A stretch of 64,000 nucleotides of DNA from Spiribacter halobius (lineage in GTDB: Bacteria; Pseudomonadota; Gammaproteobacteria; Nitrococcales; Nitrococcaceae), in contig NZ_CP086615.1 in the NCBI RefSeq assembly GCF_020883455.1, positions 1,426,001 to 1,490,000 on the forward strand, given 5' to 3'. Under the pieces are notes generated by a model that did not search any database, was not told where the DNA came from, and saw only the letters and a list, made by a program, of their open reading frames with translations. Positions 44,586 to 53,319 of this stretch are shown piece after piece (within the stretch, counting starts at the first letter, position 1; the number at the start of each line of letters is the position of its first letter). The position numbers were made by a program, and so were the translations under genes.

Positions 44586-46495
44586 CGCTGTCCGCCCGCG
44601 TCGCCGCGGCCCTCGCCGAGGATGGCGAGCTTGCCCGCGCCATCCCCGACTACGAGCCGCGGGCGGAGCAGCAGGCGATGGCCGAGGCCGTGGCGGGGGC
44701 CATCGAGGCCGGGGAGACGCTGGTGGCCGAGGCCGGAACCGGCACCGGCAAGACCTTCGCCTATCTGGTGCCGGCGCTGCTCGCCGGACGGCGTGTGGTC
44801 ATCTCCACTGGCACCCGGACCCTGCAGGATCAGCTCTATCACCGGGATCTGCCGCTGGTCACGAATGCCCTCGAGCGGCCGGTCCGGCGCGCTCTGCTCA
44901 AGGGCCGCACGAACTATCTCTGCCCCTATCGGACCCAGGTCACCGCGGAGGCGGGGCGGCTCGAATCCCGTGCCCTGGCCGACCGCTTCCAGCGCCTGCG
45001 GGAATGGGCGGGGCGCACCCGCAGCGGCGATCTCGCCGAGGCGCCGGACGGCACCCTGGATCCGATGCTTCTGCCCCGGGTGACCTCCACCGCGGACAAC
45101 TGCCTCGGCCAGGAATGCCCGCTCTACAGCGACTGCTTCCTGATGGAGGCCCGGCGCCGCGCCCAGGAGGCGGATGTGGTGGTGGTCAACCATCACCTGC
45201 TGATGGCCGACTGGGCGGTGCGCGAAGGGGGCTATGGCGAGGTGCTGCCGGGGGCGGACGTCTACATCCTGGACGAGGCTCACCAGCTTCCGGAGACCGC
45301 GGCGCAGTTCTTCGGGCTGACGATATCCAGCCGGCAGCTTCAGGACCTGGCCCGGGATACGCGGGCGGAACAGCTGCGCGAGGCCGGCGATTCACCGGCC
45401 CTCGGCGAGCGCGCCGGCGCCCTGGAGCGGGCTGCTGCGGAGCTGCGCCTGGCGCTCGGGCCGGAGCGCCGGGAGGCCTGGTCCCTGGCGGCGACGGCGG
45501 CGGTGATCGGCGCGGCCGAGTCCCTGCTCGGCGCACTGGACGCGCTGGTGGCGGCGCTCGAGCCCCAGGCGCCGCGGGGCAAGGGGCTGGAGGCCTGCCA
45601 CCGGCGCAGCGGCGAGCTGGCCGCGGGGCTGCGCCGGTTCCTTGGCGAGGCGGAGGAGGGCGAAACCGTGCGCTGGCTGGAGACCCGGGGCCAGGGGTTC
45701 AGCCTGCGGCTGACGCCGCTGTCGGTGGCGGGCACGTTCCACGCCCACATGCAGCGCCACCCCGCGGCCTGGGTGTTCACCTCGGCGACACTGTCGGTGG
45801 GCGGGCGCTTCGAGCACTTCACCCGCCGCCTCGGCCTGGAGTCCCCGCGCACCCTGCGAGTGGACAGTCCCTTCGACTATCGGCGGAACGCCCTGCTGTA
45901 CGTCCCGGCCGGCCTGCCTGAGCCCTCGTCCCCGGGCTACCTGCCGCAGTACCTGGAGCAGGTGGCTGCGGTGCTGCGGGCGAGCCGCGGCCGGGCGTTT
46001 CTCCTGTTTACGAGCCATCGGGCCCTCGCCATCGCCGCCGACACCCTCGCGGGGCGGGTGGACCATCCCCTGCTGGTGCAGGGCGAGGCCGGCCAGCAGC
46101 GGCTGCTGGAGCGCTTTCGCGCGGCCGGGGACGCCGTGCTGCTGGGGACGCAGTCCTTCTGGGAGGGGGTGGACGTGCGCGGCGAGGCGCTGTCCTGCGT
46201 GATGATCGACCGCCTGCCCTTCGGCTCTCCGGGAGATCCCGTGACCCGCGCCCGCATCGAGGCGCTGCGGGCGGACCACGGCAACCCGTTCGCCCAGTAC
46301 CAGCTGCCGGAGGCGGTGATCACCCTGCGCCAGGGGGTTGGCCGGCTGATCCGCGACGCCAGCGACCGCGGCGTGCTGGTCATCGGCGACGGCCGCCTCG
46401 TCCAGCGCAGCTACGGCCGCGTCTTCCGCGAAAGCCTCCCGCCCATGCCCCTCACCCGCCGCCTGGAGGACGTGGAGGCCTTCTTCGCCGCGTAA
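44582..46495 (+). CDS. yoaA: ATP-dependent helicase YoaA (DinG/XPD family)
   Basis: A 637-residue Fe-S superfamily 2 helicase. Walker A lies in AEAGTGTGKTFAYLVP. Cysteines around LKGRTNYLC, DNCLGQECPLYSDC provide the Fe-S ligands. The DEAH box is ILDEAHQLPE. Later motifs include GTQSFWEGVDVRGEAL and QGVGRLIRDASDRG. Length and spacing fit YoaA, a repair helicase, better than DinG. The ATG overlaps the lipoprotein stop by 4 bp. It is convergent with ectD. Confidence 0.93.
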   Translation: MTLSARVAAALAEDGELARAIPDYEPRAEQQAMAEAVAGAIEAGETLVAEAGTGTGKTFAYLVPALLAGRRVVISTGTRTLQDQLYHRDLPLVTNALERPVRRALLKGRTNYLCPYRTQVTAEAGRLESRALADRFQRLREWAGRTRSGDLAEAPDGTLDPMLLPRVTSTADNCLGQECPLYSDCFLMEARRRAQEADVVVVNHHLLMADWAVREGGYGEVLPGADVYILDEAHQLPETAAQFFGLTISSRQLQDLARDTRAEQLREAGDSPALGERAGALERAAAELRLALGPERREAWSLAATAAVIGAAESLLGALDALVAALEPQAPRGKGLEACHRRSGELAAGLRRFLGEAEEGETVRWLETRGQGFSLRLTPLSVAGTFHAHMQRHPAAWVFTSATLSVGGRFEHFTRRLGLESPRTLRVDSPFDYRRNALLYVPAGLPEPSSPGYLPQYLEQVAAVLRASRGRAFLLFTSHRALAIAADTLAGRVDHPLLVQGEAGQQRLLERFRAAGDAVLLGTQSFWEGVDVRGEALSCVMIDRLPFGSPGDPVTRARIEALRADHGNPFAQYQLPEAVITLRQGVGRLIRDASDRGVLVIGDGRLVQRSYGRVFRESLPPMPLTRRLEDVEAFFAA

Positions 46496-46526
46496 CCTCG
46501 CCGGGCTGGGGGCAGGGCGCTTCGAG

Positions 46527-46661
46527 ACAACCGCCAAGACGCAAAGAGCGCGAAGGTGATTACATGAATGCCTCGATATAAGCGGCCGAGCTCCGCCTCG
46601 CTGCCGCGCGCATTACCCTCAAGCATTTCTTCCTTCGCGTACTTCGCGGCTTTGCGGTTGT
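46527..46661. repeat. Imperfect inverted repeat between yoaA and ectD
   Basis: Arms of 30 nt (46527-46556 and 46632-46661) pair with about five mismatches; the left arm begins ACAACCGCCAAGACGCAAAG and the right arm is its near-complement. The GC content is lower than in surrounding genes. The intervening 75 bp shows no gene. It may be a decayed mobile or REP-like element, or an intergenic hairpin. Confidence 0.55.
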
Positions 46662-46670
46662 TCCCAAAGC

Positions 46671-46693
46671 AAAAGGCGGCCCGCAGGCCGCCT
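46671..46693 (-). terminator. Rho-independent terminator of ectD
   Basis: On the minus strand AGGCGGCC, loop TGCG, GGCCGCCT, then TTT-GC-TTT. The stem starts about 26 bp after the ectD stop codon. This is a strong stem with a short T-rich tail. Confidence 0.75.
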
Positions 46694-46718
46694 GCGGAGT
46701 GGATGATTTACGGCCGCG

Positions 46719-47633
46719 TCAGTCCGCGGGCTCCAGCGCGGTGAAGTCGCTGCGCTCGGCCAGGAAGTCCGGGCGCTCCTTGGGGGCGCTGAAGGGGCCC
46801 GACGGCCTGTTGCGCACGCTGTTGTAGACGAAGAACACGTTGCTGCGCGGGTCCGGCGACAGGTTCGCGTTGGACGCGTGTAGCGTGTTGCACTCGAACA
46901 TCAGCAGTGAGCCGGCGGGCCCCTTGGCGGCCTCGATGCCGCCTTCGCGGATCAGGGCCGCGAGACTGTCGCCGTCCGGCACCCCCACCTGCTGGTCCTT
47001 CAGCGAGCTGCGATAGTTGTCCTCCGGCGTCTCGCCGACGGTGGGCACGAACCACCGATGCGAGCCCGGCACCAGCATCAGCGGGCCGTTGAACTCGTGA
47101 TTGTCCGTGAGCACGATCGAGCAGCTGATGGCCCGCATGAAGGGCATGCCATCCTCGGCGTGCCAGGTCTCGAAGTCCGAGTGCCAGTTGAAGCCCTTGC
47201 CCTTGAAGCCGGGCTTGTAGTTGATCCGCGACTGGTGGATGTAGGTCGGGCTCGCCAGCAGCTGCTGCACGCGGTCCAGCAGCCGGCGGTCCCGCGCGAG
47301 CCTCGCGAGGCGCTCCGAGATGGACGGGCGGTGAATGGCGAACACCGAGCGCACCTCCTCGGAGCCTGGTTCGCGGACCATGCCGTCCCAGTCGCGAAGC
47401 GACGGCTCCTGCTCCAGGCGTCGAAGCTCCTCGCGGAATTCGGCCACTTCATCGGCGCCGAAGAATCCGGGAAAGAACAGGAAGCCGTCGCGCTCGAATG
47501 CCTCCACTTCGGCTTCGCCGAGCGGGCCATCCCAGCGCCGGTCCTCGTCGGTATGCACCACCGGATCGAGGCGCGGGAACATGCGCAGGGCTTCTTGGGT
47601 GCGAGTGGGATAGCGATCGCGAGTGTTCTCCAT
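46719..47633 (-). CDS. ectD: Ectoine hydroxylase
   Basis: A 304-residue Fe(II)/2-oxoglutarate dioxygenase that converts ectoine to 5-hydroxyectoine. The EctD signature FNWHSDFETWHAEDGMPFMR contains the HxD iron ligands; the distal histidine is in NTLHASNANLSPDPRSN, and NRPSGPF is near the end. The ATG at 47633 has GAGGAGG at ideal spacing; the open frame upstream is not conserved. It lies 262 bp downstream of ectC, with its own promoter-like sequence, and ends in a terminator. Confidence 0.96.
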   Translation of the reverse strand: MENTRDRYPTRTQEALRMFPRLDPVVHTDEDRRWDGPLGEAEVEAFERDGFLFFPGFFGADEVAEFREELRRLEQEPSLRDWDGMVREPGSEEVRSVFAIHRPSISERLARLARDRRLLDRVQQLLASPTYIHQSRINYKPGFKGKGFNWHSDFETWHAEDGMPFMRAISCSIVLTDNHEFNGPLMLVPGSHRWFVPTVGETPEDNYRSSLKDQQVGVPDGDSLAALIREGGIEAAKGPAGSLLMFECNTLHASNANLSPDPRSNVFFVYNSVRNRPSGPFSAPKERPDFLAERSDFTALEPAD

Positions 47634-47841
47634 AGGACAACCTCCTCGCCGATTCCCCGGGATTGGATTGCGGGTGCGGGCAATACCGCCCTGAGCGGTG
47701 CCCAATGGGGGCTGCCGCGGCGCCGGCCGGATCGATTACCTGATGAGCTTGAAGGCTACCCTTTCGCGAGCGGGCGTTGCGCCACGCGGGTATCCTGCTG
47801 GTCGGGCGCCACGGCGTTGCCCGCGGCTTCCTTGCTTACGA

Positions 47842-47871
47842 TCTATACGAGGCTGAGCCGCCGGCTGTCAA
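47842..47871 (-). promoter_or_regulatory. Sigma-70-type promoter for ectD
   Basis: On the minus strand TTGACA (47871-47866), an 18-bp spacer and TATAGA (47847-47842). The -35 is perfect. It lies just beyond the ectC stop codon and would give a leader of about 200 nt before the ectD ATG. The rest of the 262-bp gap shows no other clear signal. Confidence 0.55.
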
Positions 47872-47895
47872 GCCAGCGGCCCGGGTCGGGGCAGG

Positions 47896-48288
47896 TCAGT
47901 CCTCGACGACGAGGTTGTACGCGCCATCGGCGTCGTGGGTCTCACGCCCGGTGACGGGGGGGTTGAAGGCGCAGATCAGGCGCATGTCCTCGGTGCCACC
48001 GCGCAGGATGTGACGGTCATGGTTGTCCAGCGCGTACAGCACACCGTCGTGGATCTCGTGCACCTCGCCGGTGGCAAGATCCTCGATGGTGCCGTTGCCG
48101 GCCACGCAGTACACCGCTTCCAGGTGGTTCTTGTACCAGAGGCGTAGCTCCGCACCCGCGGGGATGATGGTCTCGTGAAACGAGAAGCCCATGCCGTCCT
48201 TCTTCAGCAGCAGGCGGCGGCTGGTCCAGCCCGGGCCCTCGACCTCGCGCTCGGTGCCAATGATGTCCTGAACTCTGACGATCTTCAT
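47896..48288 (-). CDS. ectC: L-ectoine synthase
   Basis: A 130-residue cupin-fold enzyme that cyclises N-gamma-acetyl-diaminobutyrate to ectoine, the last step of the pathway. The N-terminus [20 protein letters not shown], the metal-site region [21 protein letters not shown] and [22 protein letters not shown] are classic EctC sequence. It lies 138 bp after ectB on the same strand. Confidence 0.97.
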   Translation of the reverse strand: MKIVRVQDIIGTEREVEGPGWTSRRLLLKKDGMGFSFHETIIPAGAELRLWYKNHLEAVYCVAGNGTIEDLATGEVHEIHDGVLYALDNHDRHILRGGTEDMRLICAFNPPVTGRETHDADGAYNLVVED

Positions 48289-48426
48289 GTGTGCGCTTTC
48301 CTGTGGCTGATGGATCAGTCCGCCCCGTCAGCCTACCCCGGAGCGCGTAGCCCCGGGGTGGCCGTCGCGGCGGGCGACACGGTGGCAAGGATAGGCCCGG
48401 AGCGGCTCTGCGTCACGCCGGGCTGG

Positions 48427-49722
48427 CTACTGCCCGGCTGCTTCAGCGGTGCTCAGGCCAAACTCACCCATGGCCTCGATCAGGGCCTGCTCGATAATCT
48501 CAAGGCCCCGCTCGAGGTCCTTTTCCTCGGTGGTCAGCGGTGGCAGGAGCTTGAGCGTCTCGTCGTCGGGGCCGGCCGTCTCGATCACCAGATTGTGGGC
48601 GAAGGCGCGCTTGGAGATGGCACCGGCCAGCTCCTTGTGGGCGAATTCCACGGCCTGCATCATCCCGCGACCGCGCACACAGCCCCGGGCCTGTGGATAC
48701 CGCTCCGTCAGGCCCTCCAGGAAGCGGCGCATGCGCTCGCCCTTCGCCTCGACCTCGCGACTGAAGCGCTGGTCGCTCCAGAACAGCTCCAGTGCCCGCT
48801 TCGCGGTGATCATGGCGGGATTGAAGCCGCGGAAGGTGCCGTTGTGCTCGCCCGGCTCCCAGATGTCGAACTCCGGCTTGACCAGCACCAGGGCAAGCGG
48901 CAGCCCGTAGCCGGAGATGGACTTGGAGACCGTCACCACGTCGGGATCGAGGTCGTACTCTTCGAAGGAGAAGAACCGGCCGGTGCGGCCGTTGCCGGTC
49001 TGGATGTCGTCGATCATGAACAGCATGTCGTGGCGACGGCAGACGTCCTGCAGGCGCTGCAGCCACTCGCCGCTCGCCACGTTGACGCCGCCCTCGGCCT
49101 GGATGGTCTCGACGATCACTGCGGCCGGGTGGCCGACGCCGCTGCCCCCGTCGGTCAGCAGCTTGTCGAGATAGTCGATGGTGTCTACGTCGCCACCGAA
49201 GTAGCTGTCGTAGGGCATGGAGTCGGTGTGGCTGAGCGGCACGCCGGCGCCGTCACGCTTGAACTGATTGCCGGTGACCGACAGCGCGCCGAGCGTCATG
49301 CCGTGGAAGGCGTTGGTGAACGCGATCACCCCGGGGCGGCCCTTCGCCTTGCGGGCGATCTTGAGCGCGCTTTCCACGGCGTTGGTCCCCGTGGGTCCGG
49401 GGAACTGGATGCGGTGGTTCATCCCCCGCGGCTCGAGGATGATGTCATTGAACGCCTTCAGGAATTCTGCTCGGGCGACGCTCGCCATGTCGAGGCTGTG
49501 GGTGATGTTGTCCGCCTCGAGGTAGTCGATCAGGGCGCGCTTGAGCTCCGGATGGTTGTGGCCATAGTTGAGCACGCTGGCACCGGCGAAGAAGTCGAGG
49601 TAGGCGTTGCCGTCGATGTCGTACATCCACGAGCCGCGCGCCTTCTCGAACACGGTCGGAAAGCTGCGCACGTAGCTGCGCACCTCGGACTCGTAGCGGT
49701 CGATGGTATTGAGGAAGTCCAT
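48427..49722 (-). CDS. ectB: Diaminobutyrate-2-oxoglutarate transaminase
   Basis: A 431-residue PLP aminotransferase that makes L-2,4-diaminobutyrate from aspartate semialdehyde, the first committed step to ectoine. N-terminal RYESEVRSYVRSFPTVF and the motif GASVLNYGHNHPELK are typical. The PLP lysine is in VTVSKSISGYGLPLA, and MIDDIQTGNGRTG and GTFRGFNPAMITA are present. It starts 14 bp after ectA; the ATG at 49722 matches family N-termini. Confidence 0.97.
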   Translation of the reverse strand: MDFLNTIDRYESEVRSYVRSFPTVFEKARGSWMYDIDGNAYLDFFAGASVLNYGHNHPELKRALIDYLEADNITHSLDMASVARAEFLKAFNDIILEPRGMNHRIQFPGPTGTNAVESALKIARKAKGRPGVIAFTNAFHGMTLGALSVTGNQFKRDGAGVPLSHTDSMPYDSYFGGDVDTIDYLDKLLTDGGSGVGHPAAVIVETIQAEGGVNVASGEWLQRLQDVCRRHDMLFMIDDIQTGNGRTGRFFSFEEYDLDPDVVTVSKSISGYGLPLALVLVKPEFDIWEPGEHNGTFRGFNPAMITAKRALELFWSDQRFSREVEAKGERMRRFLEGLTERYPQARGCVRGRGMMQAVEFAHKELAGAISKRAFAHNLVIETAGPDDETLKLLPPLTTEEKDLERGLEIIEQALIEAMGEFGLSTAEAAGQ

Positions 49723-49736
49723 GGTCGGTACCTCTG

Positions 49737-50267
49737 TCAGTTCGCGAGTCGGTTCAGGGCGGACGGCCGGTAGGGGCCGATGACGAAGAGCTCCTCGTCC
49801 TCGTGGCCGCTGTCGGGGAAGTCGTCCGACCGGAAACAGGGTTCCACCCGGCACTCGGTATCGAGCTCGCGGGCGATGGCCCGGAACAGTGCCCGAGAGG
49901 CTTCATTGGAGGGTGTGACGGTGGTCTCCAGGATGCTCGCGCGGTCTGCCCCGGGCTGGCGCAGGAAAGCCGTCACCAACCGCTTGCCGAGCCCGTGGCC
50001 CTGCATCTCCGGGCGGATGCCCACCTGCCAGAGAAAGACCACCTCGGGGCGCTGGGGAGGCCGATAGCCGGTGACGAAGCCCACCACCCGGCCCTCGTGC
50101 TCCGCCACCACGCAGGTGTCGGCGAAATCCCGGGCCAGCAGCAGGTAAAGATAGCTGGAGTTCAGATCCAGCGTTCCGGCGGCCTTGACTACCTCCCACA
50201 TGCCTGCGCCATCGGCGAGGGCGGGGGTGCGGATCTGAATACCGTCATCATGGTGGGGGCGGGACAC
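49737..50267 (-). CDS. ectA: Diaminobutyrate acetyltransferase
   Basis: A 176-residue GNAT acetyltransferase that transfers acetyl from acetyl-CoA to L-2,4-diaminobutyrate. The sequence LDLNSSYLYLLLARDFADTC and the CoA-binding QVGIRPEMQGHGLGKRLV are conserved. The GTG at 50267 is preferred because AGGAGG lies five bases upstream; the in-frame GTG at 50273 overlaps that ribosome site. It heads ectABC. A MITE-like hairpin ends about 50 bp upstream, so the promoter is either inside or beyond that element. Confidence 0.95.
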   Translation of the reverse strand: MSRPHHDDGIQIRTPALADGAGMWEVVKAAGTLDLNSSYLYLLLARDFADTCVVAEHEGRVVGFVTGYRPPQRPEVVFLWQVGIRPEMQGHGLGKRLVTAFLRQPGADRASILETTVTPSNEASRALFRAIARELDTECRVEPCFRSDDFPDSGHEDEELFVIGPYRPSALNRLAN

Positions 50268-50320
50268 GGTCACCTCCTGGCAGGGGGGCCGAGCCGGCAG
50301 CCGGCCTTTCCGGGAATTTT

Positions 50321-50484
50321 AGGAGTCTGCGCCGTAGAAATCTTCCGAGCGAGGCGGTCCCACTGCGAGGCGATTTGGCCGCTCGTGCGAGGCGCATAGT
50401 GGTGACTATGTAACGAGCGCGAGCGGTCAAAGCGGCCGCAGTGGGGCCGCCGCAGCCGGGAGACGTTCTACGGCGCAGACTCCT
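50321..50484. mobile_element. 164-bp MITE-like hairpin upstream of ectA
   Basis: Perfect 19-bp terminal inverted repeats (AGGAGTCTGCGCCGTAGAA at 50321-50339 and its complement at 50466-50484). Almost the whole interior also pairs, with arms near GGTCCCACTGC, TTGGCCGCTCG and the central CATAGT/ACTATG. There is no coding capacity, which fits a miniature inverted-repeat element mobilised in trans. No clear target duplication is visible. The remaining part of the 496-bp ectA-MFS gap holds an AT-rich patch (about 50619-50660) that may carry promoters. Confidence 0.75.
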
Positions 50485-50763
50485 GACTGAGCACCTGACG
50501 CCCGAGCCGAGCGGCGCGCGAGCCGGGCGGGGTGAGCGTTCAGCGAGGGGAACAGAAAGCGGGGCGTCGGGGGTGCTGATGGCAAGTCGCGTGCCGCGGC
50601 GCTGGCCGGGGACGGCTCCCATTAAAATGTCCGGTTATGAGAACATGTCTGCTTAGACTTGGTCAAGCTAACGACGGTCTTCGACGCCGCCGGCATTCGT
50701 CAGCCGCCCGGGCGTCGGCTATGCTCGGCGCCGTCCGCGACCACCCGCACTGCCGGCCGGAGC

Positions 50764-52056
50764 ATGCGCCACACGCTATCCCCCTTTTTCGCGCTGTTCG
50801 CCTCCTTCGGCCTGCTGCTCACCGGCGGCGGGCTGCTGAGCACCCTTGTCGGCGTGCGCATGTCCCACGAGTGGTTCCCCACCGAGGTCATCGGCCTCGT
50901 GACCGCCTGCTATTCCGTCGGCTTCGTGCTGGCCACCCGGGTCTGCGGGCGGATCATCGCGCGCGTCGGCCATATCCGCAGCTTCGCCGCATTCGCGGCC
51001 CTGGCGGCGATCAGTACGCTGGCCTATCCGGTGGTGATCGAGCCCTGGGTGTGGGCGGGAATGCGCCTGGCCTATGGCTTCAGCCTCGCCGGCCTGTACA
51101 TGGTGACCGAGAGCTGGCTCAACGATCGCACGCCCCGCGAGCGGCGCGGGACCGTGCTCGGGGTGTACAGCATCGTCACTTACATCGGGCTCGGCGGCGG
51201 CCAGTTTCTGCTGTTCACCGGCAGCCCCGCGGGCTTCGAGCTGTTCAGCCTCTCGGCGATGCTGATCGCGGCCGCCGTGGTGCCGGTGACCATCACCCGC
51301 ATCGCCTCCCCGGAGCTCGTGGAGATCATTCCGGTGCGGCTGCGGGATCTCTACGCCGCCTCGCCGCTGGGGCTGGTGGGCTCGGCCATGGCAGGTGTCG
51401 TCAACGGCGGCTTCCTCGGCATGGCGCCGATCTACGCCCGCGGTGTCGGCTTCAGCAACAACGGCGTAGCGACGCTGATGGGGCTGACCATCCTCGGCGG
51501 TTTCCTGCTGCAGTGGCCCATCGGGCGCCTTTCCGACCGCTTCAACCGGCGCTACGTGATCGCCGCGGTGTCGCTGGCAGTGGCGGCCTGCAGCGCCGGC
51601 ATCATTGCCGCCTCCGGCATGAGTGACCGTATCGTCATCGCCCTGGCGGTGCTCTGGGGCGGCCTTGCCTTCACCATCTACCCCATTGCGGTCTCGCTCA
51701 CCAACGACTTCGTCCGGCCCTCGGAGCTGCTCGGGGCGAGCGCGGGGCTGCTGCTGGTGCATGGCGTGGGCATGATTCTCGGCCCGGTAATCGCCTCCCA
51801 GCTCATGGCCGCGATCGGGCCGACGGGGCTCTTTTGGACCATCGGCAGCGCCGGCGTGCTGCTCGGGGCCTACGCACTGCTACGCGAGCGGACCGGCCCG
51901 CCGATCCCCGTGAGCGAGGCCTCGAACTACCGCGTGCTGCCGCGGGAAAGCGTCTACAGCGGGCAGTTTGACCCGCGCCACGAGGAGCAGCAGCTGGAAT
52001 TCGACTTTGGCGAGAACGAGGACGTCGACGCCGCGGCGCAGGAGGCGGAGCCGTGA
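50764..52056 (+). CDS. MFS transporter
   Basis: A 430-residue major facilitator with twelve predicted membrane helices. The loop motif after helix 2 is RVCGRIIARVGHIR, and FGLLLTGGGLLSTLVGVRM, MVTESWLNDRTPRERRGTVLG and a second-half GRLSDRFNRRYV are seen. The WLN motif and overall pattern resemble the YcaD-type subgroup, whose substrate is unknown. A hydrophilic, acidic C-terminal tail of about 45 residues follows the last helix. The ATG at 50764 immediately precedes helix 1. Its stop overlaps the tsaB GTG start. Confidence 0.9.
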   Translation: MRHTLSPFFALFASFGLLLTGGGLLSTLVGVRMSHEWFPTEVIGLVTACYSVGFVLATRVCGRIIARVGHIRSFAAFAALAAISTLAYPVVIEPWVWAGMRLAYGFSLAGLYMVTESWLNDRTPRERRGTVLGVYSIVTYIGLGGGQFLLFTGSPAGFELFSLSAMLIAAAVVPVTITRIASPELVEIIPVRLRDLYAASPLGLVGSAMAGVVNGGFLGMAPIYARGVGFSNNGVATLMGLTILGGFLLQWPIGRLSDRFNRRYVIAAVSLAVAACSAGIIAASGMSDRIVIALAVLWGGLAFTIYPIAVSLTNDFVRPSELLGASAGLLLVHGVGMILGPVIASQLMAAIGPTGLFWTIGSAGVLLGAYALLRERTGPPIPVSEASNYRVLPRESVYSGQFDPRHEEQQLEFDFGENEDVDAAAQEAEP

Positions 52057-52742
52057 CCGGGGGCGCCGTGCTGCTGGCGCTGGACGCCACCACCGAGGCC
52101 TGCTCGGTGGCGCTGCGCGTGGTCGGCCGGGATCACGGCCACTGGCGGCACCTGCCGCGCGGCCACTCCGCCGCCCTGCTGCCCATGCTGGAGGCGCTGC
52201 TGGCGGAGGCCGGCGTCACCCGCAGCGCCATCGATGCCATTGCGTTCTGCGCCGGGCCGGGGGCGTTCACCGGCGTGCGTATCGCCACCGGCGTGGCCCA
52301 GGGGCTTGGCTTTGCCCTCGGGCGACCGGTCATTCCGCTGTCGACGCTGCAGGTGATCGCTGCCGGCGCGCTGCGGGGTGGCGCCGGGGCCCCGGGGGTG
52401 CTGGTGGCGGCGGATGCGCGCATGGGCGAGGTTTACACGGCGGTTTACCGGGCGACGCCGGAGGGACCCGAGGCGGTGGTTGCGGACAGCCTCGCCGCGC
52501 CGGAGGCGGTAGCGCCACCGCCCGGGCGCTGGCTCGGAGCGGGCACGGGCTTCGCGGCCCACCCCGAGGCCCTGGCCGAGCGCCTGCGCCCGGGGCTGCT
52601 CGCCATCGAACCTCAGCGCCTGCCGGACGCCCGCGATGCGCTCGGGCTGGCCGAAGTGCGTCTCGCCGCCGGCGAGGCGGTGCCGGCGGAGCGCGCCGCG
52701 CCGATCTATTTGCGCAACCGGGTAGCCACGCCTCGCCCCTGA
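52053..52742 (+). CDS. tsaB: tRNA threonylcarbamoyladenosine biosynthesis protein TsaB
   Basis: A 229-residue ASKHA-fold protein that partners TsaD in making t6A at position 37 of ANN-decoding tRNAs. The motifs LLALDATTEACSVAL, HSAALLPMLEALL and the hallmark FCAGPGAFTGVRIATGVAQGL are intact. Translation starts at a GTG overlapping the MFS stop, with GGAGG eight bases upstream, so expression is coupled. Confidence 0.94.
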   Translation: MTGGAVLLALDATTEACSVALRVVGRDHGHWRHLPRGHSAALLPMLEALLAEAGVTRSAIDAIAFCAGPGAFTGVRIATGVAQGLGFALGRPVIPLSTLQVIAAGALRGGAGAPGVLVAADARMGEVYTAVYRATPEGPEAVVADSLAAPEAVAPPPGRWLGAGTGFAAHPEALAERLRPGLLAIEPQRLPDARDALGLAEVRLAAGEAVPAERAAPIYLRNRVATPRP

Positions 52743-52749
52743 GCGGGTC

Positions 52750-52777
52750 CTTGAAAACGCCGCCGCCGACCACATCT
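52750..52777 (+). promoter_or_regulatory. Sigma-32 heat-shock promoter for hsp20
   Basis: CTTGAAA, a 13-bp spacer, then CCACATCT: one mismatch from the sigma-32 consensus CTTGAAA-N11-16-CCCCATnT. It sits 60 bp before the hsp20 ATG, right after the tsaB stop codon. Confidence 0.65.
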
Positions 52778-52836
52778 CTGCCAATGAAAGGTCACGAAGA
52801 TCAGTGGCTTGAAAGAAATTGTCGGAGGTGATGCTT

Positions 52837-53283
52837 ATGGACCTGACGCGTTATACGCCGAGCCGGTCGCTGCGGGACCTGAGCGGGGAGCTGAACCGCC
52901 TGCTGGACGCGCCGTGGTTCGACCGCAACCTGGACTTCTCCACGGTGGAGACCAGCCAGTGGGTACCGGCGGTGGACATCCGTGAGGAGCCGGAGCGGTT
53001 CCTGGTCGAGGCCGATGTGCCCGGCGTGAAGCCGGAGGACATCGAGGTGACCATGGAGAACGGGGTGCTCAGCATCCGCGGCGAGCGTCACTACGAGAAG
53101 GACACGGGCGGCAACGGCGCCCGGCGCGTGGAGCGGGCCCACGGTGTGTTCTACCGGCGCTTCGCGCTGCCGGATACGGCGGACCCGGAGAACGTGAAGG
53201 CCCGCGGGGAGAACGGAGTGCTGGTGATCGAGATCGGCAAGCGCGAGGGTGCGCGCTCCCGCCGCATCCCCGTGGAGCAGTGA
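52837..53283 (+). CDS. Hsp20/alpha-crystallin small heat-shock protein
   Basis: A 148-residue small heat-shock chaperone. The alpha-crystallin domain (about 45-140) has VDIREEPERFLVEADVPGVK, VLSIRGERHYEK, FYRRFALPDTAD and the terminal strand ENGVLVIEIGK. It would bind unfolding proteins and prevent aggregation. The ATG at 52837 lies eight bases after GGAGG; an ATG at 52831 and an open frame from a TTG at 52819 are less likely starts. It has a sigma-32 promoter and its own terminator. Confidence 0.95.
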   Translation: MDLTRYTPSRSLRDLSGELNRLLDAPWFDRNLDFSTVETSQWVPAVDIREEPERFLVEADVPGVKPEDIEVTMENGVLSIRGERHYEKDTGGNGARRVERAHGVFYRRFALPDTADPENVKARGENGVLVIEIGKREGARSRRIPVEQ

Positions 53284-53319
53284 TTCCCCCTGAGCCGATG
53301 GCCCGCCAACGCGGGCCCC

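Noticed and set aside
50580-50595. Sigma-54-like sequence TGGCAAGTCGCGTGCC upstream of the MFS gene
   Set aside because: Two mismatches in the most conserved -24/-12 positions and no nearby enhancer-binding protein; one weak match is expected in this GC-rich sequence.
52819-52836. Earlier TTG or ATG start for hsp20
   Set aside because: They precede or crowd the GGAGG ribosome site; the ATG at 52837 has proper spacing and gives the conserved N-terminus.
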